From Suillus spraguei (lineage: Eukaryota; Basidiomycota; Agaricomycetes; Boletales; Suillaceae), in contig JABCPU010000001.1 of the NCBI GenBank assembly GCA_016800925.1, positions 620,001-684,000 on the forward strand: DNA of 64,000 nt. The letters are read 5' to 3'. Of the stretch, positions 55,740-64,000 are shown one piece after another. The position numbers were made by a program, and so were the translations under genes. The notes under the pieces are model-generated. The model did not search any database. It was given only the letters and a program-made list of their open reading frames with translations, and was not told the origin of the DNA. Position 1 is the first letter of the stretch; every line of letters starts with the position of its first letter.

Positions 55740-57911
55740 CTGATGCAAGCAAGTTATGCTGCAACTGCTGTGAGTCACAGTCTGCTAGTCAGAGGACACT
55801 CCATGCAATGCAGTATGTAGTGCACTTGAATTTTAGGATACCTTGTTTGATGTGTTTTATTCAGTAATTCACTCCATTTCTGTCATGTCACATCAAGCAA
55901 ATTTTGTTCACCACAATCCACTCCTGCAGATCAATATCTCAAATTCTCTGAGTCAGGATTGTCATACTCATCCAGAGCTGAAGTGGAGAATATATTTGCA
56001 CTGGCTGAAGGTGATGAAGGTGAGCTGTTGATTGCAATTGCAAAGTAAGTTTTGCTCTGACAAACTGGCCATGCAAACCACTCACTTGTTGTTACGAACT
56101 GGGGTGGCGTCACCAGCAACAGTGAAAAGACACAGGCGGTCTGCTGGGAAGTTCTACAATGTCCAAAAGAGGACAAGGTGAAAGTACAAGGAACATTTTC
56201 CGAGTACTATCAAGGGTTCGGCCTCTAAGACAAGTCTAAGAGGTTCTGAGAGAATAGAGACTAAGGCTAAGGAGTGCTTAGACTCAGAGACGATTCAATG
56301 ACGACTTAGGTTGGAGACCTAAGTGAAGGATATTCCAGGTAAAACCCAGTAAGATTAAAGTAAAGTATCAAGTGTAATACATCGTGCTTAAATAGGTCAA
56401 TATATGTGCACGGACCAAGAGAGACGTGAGAATGTAAGTGTGTATCCAGAGAAGGAAGGCAACTATAGTACAGATGCGTTGAGCATATGAGTCAGAGTCA
56501 CGTTATGTAATATACAAATGAAGGAGACAATGAAGAAATGAATAGGGGCACGTACAATTGTAACACTTGTGAATCTCGCTGCTCAAGGTTATATGCTATA
56601 TATTCAATTTCTTTTACCATATAAGCTGCTACATCTGAACCTTATACCCCTGGCCCCTCTTTACACACCCCTGCACCTAGTCCCGAATTCATGCCAATTA
56701 TGGTCCCACTATTTTGAAGAGCTTGATCCTGACCACCGCAGAGAGAACAGTGATTTTGAAGAGTCTCAGGAGTGTATCCTGATGGTAGTTGTCTGAAGTG
56801 GCAACCTTGTGGGACAGGCATGTCATCCCTGTATTTTGCATTGGGCGAGCTAACAAGGGCTGCACAGGCTGTACATCCTAACCCATTCAATGATACATCT
56901 GGCATATCACAGCCTCTGATGCATGCGTTTTGCTTGTCTGGCCATGAAGCTATGCTCCATTCATTGATTTGATTCCAGTGTTCAGCGATGAACTTCTACA
57001 GCACAGAGTTTGGTTCATACCCATCTGGATCATATCAAGTGGTTGTGGTGGATGAGATGCCTACTCAGTGCTTTGACAACTCGACGCTTTCCATAATTAC
57101 CATGGATCCTCATGGTGAGGACTCAGAGCAGGTAGTTGAGACCCGACAAGCACTTAGTCATGCCCTGGCCTGTCAGTGGATGGGAATCAACATCCAGCCA
57201 GATGGATGCCAATTTTGAATGGATCGCTACCATTGCTTTTGAACAGCCCGATTTCATGTGGGTGTTGCAGTTGCAGCAAGATCACGATGTTGTTGCACAG
57301 CTGAAAGTGAGTTATTTGTTGATAATTCATTGTCCCAGCTTGAACTCTCATAGGCTCTTGCAAAGCAATCCACAGCCATCATTTCGAGTACATTCACCAA
57401 GACAGTACTTGTCTCTAATTACTACTATGGCATACAGTGTGAGGCTGCGATAGCCCTGGTGTATGTCAGTATTCTTAGATTTGTTATCCTTTGAAGGTCA
57501 TCTCTGATGTGAAAACATCAGTGCGCCATTCAGAAACTGGATTTCTTGGGACTATTTTATCTGTTCAAGTTGTTCCTTCACTACTGCTATGACCTGGAAG
57601 ACCTCAACCAAGATTTATTTGCCCATATTTGCATCCAAAAACCTAATGACTTTTCTGACCTAGCGGAATACTTCATTCAAAAGGTGTGTCCCCAAGTGCT
57701 ATCTCTATCTCACAAATCATGAATCTTTAGAGCCTCATTCACGCAATATCTCAAGTGCCATTTGAGAATGGCAAGACACCTTCAGTGGTTCATCAGTTCC
57801 TTGTTGATCAGTTTCGTTACAACAACAACACAGCCAATCTGGTTAGTATGATTTATTACAAATAGTTACTGAATTCAATGCTCTTTAGTACTCAGATGCA
57901 TTTTATATATG
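55740..57911 (+). pseudogene. TFIID subunit TAF2, 5' part only, degenerate
   Basis: TAF2 is an M1-aminopeptidase-like scaffold of the general transcription factor TFIID. Pieces in order: NFVHHNPLLQ and, one frame over, ALAEGDEGELLIAIAK; SLYFALGELTRAAQA; MHAFCLSGHEAML; MNFYSTEFGSYPSGSYQVV, EMPTQCFDNSTLSIITMDP and ETRQALSHALACQWMGINI; FEWIATIAFEQPDFMW with QQDHDVVAQ; ALAKQSTAIISSTFTK; QKLDFLGLFYLFKLFL; KPNDFSDLAEYFIQK; and SLIHAISQVPFENGK. The DFMW and NDFSD-AEYF blocks are strongly TAF2-like. The frame changes several times and a solo LTR interrupts it. It ends at an LTR at 57912, so the C-terminal part is missing. A functional copy presumably exists elsewhere in the genome. Confidence 0.75.
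56090..56565 (+). mobile_element. Solo LTR, family 1, inside the TAF2 pseudogene
   Basis: 476 bases, TGTTACGAACTGG...AATTGTAACA. Perfect CTTGT duplication (56085-56089 and 56566-56570). Close match to 539-1022. Confidence 0.92.
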
Positions 57912-58635
57912 TGTCATATACCATACTTCTGATAATCAGATCTGATTGATCCTACTTCTGTCCGGTCCACAGATCCTGTCTGGATCACCCATCTGAAAGT
58001 CCCTCTCTCTCACACTCTAACTCCCTTGTGGACATCTGCATCTACCTCCTTTCAGCAATCCTCCTGTCTCCAGTATTCCAGCTGTGTATACTTCCTTCCG
58101 CTTATTGATCCGTTACCTGTGTCTCATTTCCGACTCATGCTTACTGATCTGCTGTGCATTAACTAATAGACTTCCATTATACATTGTACATAGCCCTCGG
58201 TCCCAGACTTGCTGATTATCCATGCTAGTTACTTCCAGTATATAAATCACTTGTAAATCTCCATAGAACCTTAGTTCGAATATCATCTTAGATTCTGCTC
58301 ATTCTTTCCTCCAGGCTTGAGTTACTTTCTGCTCTAGTCATCTTCCGAGACTTGGGATTGATTTCTTTAGTCTATATCTCCGACTCTATCTTCGGATAGT
58401 CTACCTCTGTTAGTTTCTAGTTAGGAACTCATTCCGAGACTAGCCTTAATCCTCATTCCATCTCTACGCTCCAGATAACCTTTGGATGTCCGGATCTGTC
58501 ATGCAACTCCTTCTGGATCTTCGGACATATACCTACCCTCTGAAATAATAAGGGGCATTACTCGGGAAAGGGGCACAGTGCACGAACTGAGGCCAAAGCC
58601 CTTCGGATCTTTCACCCTTGAGTACAGTCTTAACA
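57912..58635 (+). mobile_element. Solo LTR, family 4, at a recombination junction
   Basis: 724 bases, TGTCATATACCATAC to CAGTCTTAACA. The flanks ATATG and GTCCA do not match. The left flank is TAF2 sequence and the right flank is Plavaka sequence. Confidence 0.9.
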
Positions 58636-61600
58636 GTCCATGCCCTTGCTGTCTTGTTAAGAAGACAGATATTCATATGATGGGAATGATACTAGACATG
58701 AGGTGTCGGGTTGCGCAGGAGTGAACTGATAGCCTGCAATCTTGACAGTGAGTGGAAGAGGCTCAGAAATTGATCTTTGAACTTGGAGCTCCAGTAAATG
58801 GCAGTCGTGTTAAAGCAATTCTTAATGAAGAGTCATATGTGCCAATTCATGTAAGTGCTACTATATACCTACCTCAATGTTCACACTGACTGATGTTTAT
58901 TGTCAGAACATGTTTTCTGCACAATTAGCGGACCACAATGTTAACCTATTTTTACTGTTTGTAGTTGATCAACTGCATGAGTTCGAGATTGGTGCTTGGA
59001 AAGCACTTTTCACACACCTCAAGTGAATCTTGCATGCAGCTGGAGGAAATGCAGTGCAGAAGCTGAATGAACGGTAAGTCTTCTTTTTTTTTAATGTGGA
59101 GCATCGGCAAAGCTTTACGGGAGCATTTGTATTTAATGGCTTGAACTCAGAGTTGTGTTTGACTTCCTTTAAGAGATGTCCTCTGAGTCAAGGCGCTAGC
59201 CTACTTGCAGATTCCATGTGCTAATACTCTTTCTAGATACAGAGAAGTCCCTACATTTGGTAGAGGAACAATTCACCATTTGCACCATAATGCTTCAGCC
59301 ATGACAAAATTGGCCACCCGAGACTTTGAAGACCTTCTGCAGGTCAGTACTAGCTATACCATTGATATCATGTACAGTTGACTATGCCATAATGTGTATG
59401 CCCTTAGTGTATATTTTAAATACTGCATTGAGTTTTCAATGGTCCCACTGTGGGACAGTGAGAAAATCAATGCATAATGTATATTGTATAATGTATTGAC
59501 CTTGCATGCCTATTATACATTATCAGATGGCACTTTTGGTGGTGGGGACCATTGTCAGTGCCAGCTATTGTCCGCACATCATATGAAAACCCCATGTATG
59601 ACATCGTGCCAACCAAGAAATCCACAAATCACATTTCCATAATGACTGCTGACATGCTGTATTTTCCTGATACTTGTCATATACCATACTTCTGATCCCA
59701 GATCCGACCATATCCAATCAGATCCAATCAATTCTATTTCCGTCCAGTCCACAGATCCTGTCCGGATCACCCATCCGAATGTGCCCACTTCTCGCACTCT
59801 AACTCCCTTGTGTATATCTGCGTCTATCTCCTTTCATCATTCCTCCTGTTTCTGGTATCCTGGCTGTGTATACTTCTGTCCTGTGTCACTGATCCATTAC
59901 CTGTGTTTCATTTCTGATTCGTGCTTACTGATCCGCTGTGCATTAACTAATAGACTTCCGTTACACTTCATACATAGCCCTCAGTCCTGGACTCGTTGAT
60001 TATCTGTATTAGATACTTACAGTATATAAACCACTTGTAGATCTCCGTAGAACCTTAGTTCAAATATCATCTTAGATTCTGCTCATTCTGCTTCCTCCGG
60101 ACTTAAGTCACTTTCCGCTCTAAGTCATCTTCCGAGACTTGGGATTGATTCCTTTAGTCTATATCTCTGACTCTATCTTCGGATAGTCTACCTCTGTTAG
60201 TTTCTAGTTAGGAACTTGTTCCGAAGCTAGCCTTAATCCTCATTCCATCCCTATGCTCCGGATAACCTTCAGACGTATCATATCCGATACCTATGGACAT
60301 CCGGATCCATCACACAACTCCTTCCGGATCTTCAGACGTATACCTACTCCCTGAAATAAGAGGCATTACTTGGGAAAGGGGCACAGTGCACAAACTGAGG
60401 CCAAAGCCCTTCTGATCTTTCACCCTTTGAGTACAGTCTTAACAATACTGCTACTATCATACTTGGTCAATTGGTTTGCAAGTTCTACAAGATTACATGC
60501 AGTCACTACTATACAACTGAACTCCCTGACGAGTATGCAGCACGAGGATGCTGAGAGGCTGCATTAGCAGCAAAACAAAATGAGGTGTCCATCACTTTGG
60601 GGAAGAGAAAGGCTGGACCATGGTACAAGTCCCTCAATCTCTCAACATATAAATTTCACGCACTGGGAGATTATGCTAACACAATTAGGCAAAGGGGCAC
60701 AACAGATAATTATTCTACGCAGCCGGTATGTTTCATATCGACTACCATACTAGTATTATTAACTTATATGATTTCTCAGGGTGAACTTGAACATTGACAC
60801 AATGGTACCCAAGGACATTGAAGAACAAGACAACTATGGTAGCAACATGATGCACCTGGAAGTTTGTGAACAACTCCTTGCAAAGGTGGGCCACCAATGT
60901 CAGAATACCCTGGTGTCCTCAACACCGTGCCAACGTACATCACCCTCCACACACTATCTGTTGGAATTGAGCAAGTACGCCCGCAGCCGTGGCATTTCAT
61001 TATCCGCATCTTCTGATTGGTTCAACCCAACGACTCATATGTTTCATTGTTCGGTCTTGTTATTTATCTCGTTCTTGTACCTACTGAATCCTTTGTATGC
61101 TATGGCCAGCGCCTTTATCCCATTGTTCCTAGTTTCACTCACTTACAAGATCACTCGAACTATTTAGCCTCTGCCTTTTCAACTTGTTACCTCAGACGTT
61201 TGCCTTTGCATGCACAATCTAAGGTAAGATACTTAGTTCTTCACTTATGATTCACCTTTACTCATGTTGTGCAGAGAGTCTGTCTATTACAGGTGAATAC
61301 ATAGATGTTTGCCTGCACGTGCACGATCTGAGAGAGTCTGTCTATTACAGACCCATGCCAATTGTACTAATCCTTCACTATCACATATCAAAGTATCCAA
61401 AATGCTCCCATGATATGTTCACATGGCTTTGTGAGCATGACTCGGATGACCCAGCAATCAAGGCAAGTATAATCTTGCAATGTATTTTCACAACCACTAA
61501 CTTCATGGCCTTGTAGGACTTCATTCCATGCCTTAAGGATCACTTGCTGGCATAACTCCATGGCATGGAATACTCTGGTGATGAGCACAATTTCTCTGAT

Positions 61601-62452
61601 GAGGACAGGAATCAGGTGACCATCATTGATAATCAACTCCATGAGCACAGTGTACTGTGAATCAACTACACGACTTATGATTTGCAAAGAGAGCAGGACT
61701 CAATTAATCCTCAAATACATGCAGACGTACTGATGCTCTCACATGAGGATGATAATGACCGACATCCTTACTGTATGCACATGTCATCAAGATTTTCAAT
61801 CTTGTGTTTGGTATCATGGCCAGGGTGCCACTGTACAGGCACCAATTCATATGAATGTGCTTTTTGTTCGTTGGTTTGGGCGTGACATTGGATTCAAAGC
61901 TGGGTGGTCAGCCAAATGACTCTACTGTATCGGCTTTTTTAAGCACAATGACCCTGAAGGCTTTGGTTTCATAGACCCTGACCAAATAATTTGGGGTGTA
62001 CATCTGATTCCTGGATTTGCACACAGACACACAGACAATCAATTTGGGCCTTCATTTGGATGTGCCACAGAAGATAGCAATACTGACTTTAGGTATTTCC
62101 ATGTGAATCAGTATGTGTTCTCTATAAATTGACATCACTTTGCTAACCTGTCTACCTAGTTTTGTCAACAGCAACATGTTCATGCGCTTCCGAGGAGGTG
62201 GTGTTGGTCACAAAGTAACACAAGAGTGGGACACATTTTTTACAGAATGATGGCACCACGCCATTGCATGAAGAAGAAGTCATTCAGCTTGAAGAGTTGC
62301 AAAAGGCCGACATGGTGGATGAAGCCATGGATGATGATGACAGTGATGGGACTGCACCTGAAGAGAACCTGAAAGATGAGGAGAATGAAATTTGGGTTGA
62401 TGAGGAGCTAGATGATGGTTGTCTTGCATGTGAGGGATATGGTGCCTTGTAA
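58636..62452 (+). pseudogene. Plavaka-type (CACTA-related) transposase, 5'-truncated
   Basis: Plavaka enzymes mobilise fungal DNA transposons. Blocks in order: CPCCLVKKTDIHMMGM; QKLIFELGAPVNGSRVKAIL; LFVVDQLHEFEIGAWKALFTHL; YREVPTFGRGTI and ATRDFEDLLQ; after an LTR, LGQLVCKFYKITCSHYYTT, WYKSLNLSTYKFHALGDY and IRQRGTTDNYSTQ; HYHISKYPKCSHDMFTWLCE; DFIPCLKDHLLA; INYTTYDLQREQDSINP; NDPEGFGFIDPDQIIWGVHL; and SNMFMRFRGGGVGH, then an acidic tail to 62452. Stops at 59024-59026 and 60552-60554, and further ones near 61553, 61660 and 61915, break it. Several need only a C-to-T step from CGA. The N-terminal third is absent, cut by the LTR junction at 58635. Confidence 0.87.
59675..60444 (+). mobile_element. 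Solo LTR, family 4, inside the Plavaka pseudogene
   Basis: 770 bases, TGTCATATACCATAC to CAGTCTTAACA. Perfect ATACT duplication (59670-59674 and 60445-60449). It has a TATA box near 60022. Confidence 0.94.
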
Positions 62453-62578
62453 ACTAGTGAGGATTACTATCTCTGCTTTTCCTTGCTGGCCATCTATTGA
62501 GTAACCAGCCTGACATTAGCTAGCTCCAGGCATATCAGGCATCAGTCAGACTGCAGGCAATATATCATAGTATATCAT

Positions 62579-63046
62579 TTGAATTTCATTATTACAACTA
62601 CCTTAGCATGTACTAGTCAGCCTGAACATTCTGTCTATTGTATGACTCAGCCTGATTGTAAATATATTTTGTCATCTGTGCTTGCCATATGTGAGCTAGA
62701 CAACCACGGGAGCAGAATCCTAATCAGGCAGCAACAGGATTTTGGACTTTTGGTGATGATGCAGGGCACTATATCTATTGATGCAGGACGTCTCAGGAGG
62801 TCAAATAAAGACAGGAATCTCTTCAAATATGTTCCTAAACATGTTTTAAATGTCCTAGATCACACACCTATCAAAAGGACAAAAATGCGAAAGTGTTCTG
62901 TTGTGCCCCAGGTTATGCTGAAAGAGGCCTGGAGGAGGAGCAGGCACACAAATAAACAAAAAAGCGGTCTATTATATTATATTATACACATATATGCCAA
63001 ACTAGTACTTATATATGAAGAGAAGCCCATTGTGGTGTGGTGGTGA
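62579..63046 (+). other. Open frame of 155 codons without recognised homology
   Basis: The longest frame after the Plavaka gene. It starts at a non-ATG codon (TTG) and shows no domain, so it may be chance or remnant transposon sequence. Confidence 0.2.
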
Positions 63047-63401
63047 AGCTGCAGTGAGGTAGTAGGCTGTGAGAATAATTGATATTGTGGAGATTTCCAA
63101 AAACGGGCGATGTTTTTGGTGTTGTGGCGTAATTCCCACAGTAGGTGGCCAAAAAAGCGACAATTGGACTATTGTGGGAATGTCCTGACAGGATCCTCCA
63201 CTGATATATCAGCCCTATGCACCACAGTCAACTATGCACCACAGTAATACGATTACAACTATAGGTGTTTGATGTATCATTCTTACAGTATGGCCTGGTT
63301 TTTGAAAGTTCAGCGTTGCTGTGACTGTAAGAATCAGACATGGCAGGCTTGAAAATTTAAATTCTCAAATGTCACAACTAAACTGCACTCATCCATACAA
63401 G

Positions 63402-63677
63402 ACATAATTTTTCAGTCTTCACCATTGCGCAAGGGCATCCCACCTATGCGAGTGGGAACCTTGATGGTTTGCTTCGACAATCATGATCTAGGATTCATTT
63501 TAGCTCGTGTCATATCTTTCATCTATAGATTCAGGTAACACATAATTTTTCAGTTTTTACCATCACACAAGGGCATCACACCCATGCGAGTGGGAAGCCT
63601 TGATGGTGTGTTTCAATAACCATGATCTGGAATTCATTCTATTGGCTCGTGTCATATCTTTTGTCCATAGACCAGTG
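63402..63677. repeat. Two-copy tandem duplication of about 137 bases
   Basis: Both copies run CATAATTTTTCAGT, GCAAGGGCATC or CAAGGGCATC, CTATGCGAGTGGGAA or CATGCGAGTGGGAA, CTTGATGGT, and GCTCGTGTCATATCTTT. No gene is recognised between 63047 and 64000. Confidence 0.88.
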
Positions 63678-64000
63678 TATATATCAAACAGCGCATTGAG
63701 GCTAAGCTAGCGTGGCTGGCTGCGACTTAAAAAATCGTCTTTCCTTCACAAGGTCAAACATTGCAAAGTAACCCCCCCACCAAATTTATGGAAATTGTTG
63801 CGATTGTTAGCTATATATAGTTATTTATGATGATCTAGTCTGTTCACCGGTTCACTGATGGCAGCGTCGGAAGCTCACCGTAAGCATCAAACTTCTTTTT
63901 GACAAGCGAAAATTACTGGTCTTTTGCTGATCAGTGCTTCTAAGTCCCAAAGTTCAATCCAACGCTCATTGAACTGTATTACATAATCATCATATGGCTA

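Overview
The window looks like a repeat-saturated piece of a basidiomycete (Agaricomycete-type) fungal genome. Short 45-60 base introns, a FunK1 kinase, a KDZ transposase with a CxC2 cysteine cluster, a TET/JBP oxygenase, a Plavaka transposase and Ty3/Gypsy elements all point that way. I cannot name a genus. No tRNA, rRNA or bacterial-type operon is seen. Most host-like genes are broken by insertions, stops or frameshifts.

Layout. 231-1963: a decayed gene (-) with a solo LTR in one intron. 2055-13194: an 11.1 kb Ty3/Gypsy element (-) with two 963-base LTRs, damaged gag-pol, an intact-looking four-exon gene on the opposite strand (3270-4436) and a nested solo LTR (4775-6218). 13195-33898: one FunK1 kinase gene (-) torn into three pieces by two LTRs. 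The second LTR (15013-32798) is itself split by a DNA transposon of about 16.8 kb (15656-32481).

That transposon is the centrepiece. It has imperfect terminal inverted repeats of about 165 bases, inverted subterminal motif arrays, and a near-perfect 8-base target duplication. It carries a TET/JBP-type 2-oxoglutarate/Fe(II) oxygenase, a KDZ transposase, and four further genes, one of which is an intact-looking seven-exon gene with a zinc-cluster-like cysteine motif. Transposase and oxygenase are both broken by point lesions.

34852-47382: decayed genes of unknown function (one DUF6698-like gene hit by two LTRs), minisatellites and further solo LTRs. 49150-54731: two LTRs and a second DUF6698-like gene with a solo LTR inside an intron. 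55201-57911: a TFIID subunit TAF2 pseudogene region with two solo LTRs. 57912-58635: an LTR without target duplication that joins the TAF2 fragment to a 5'-truncated Plavaka transposase pseudogene (58636-62452), which holds another solo LTR.

Two themes recur. LTRs of several families (TG...CA ends) lie at datable insertion sites, many with perfect 5-base duplications, so the order of events can be read. Many premature stops, from several unrelated genes, are one C-to-T or G-to-A step from Arg, Gln or Trp codons, as expected from RIP-like mutation or deamination of methylated cytosine.
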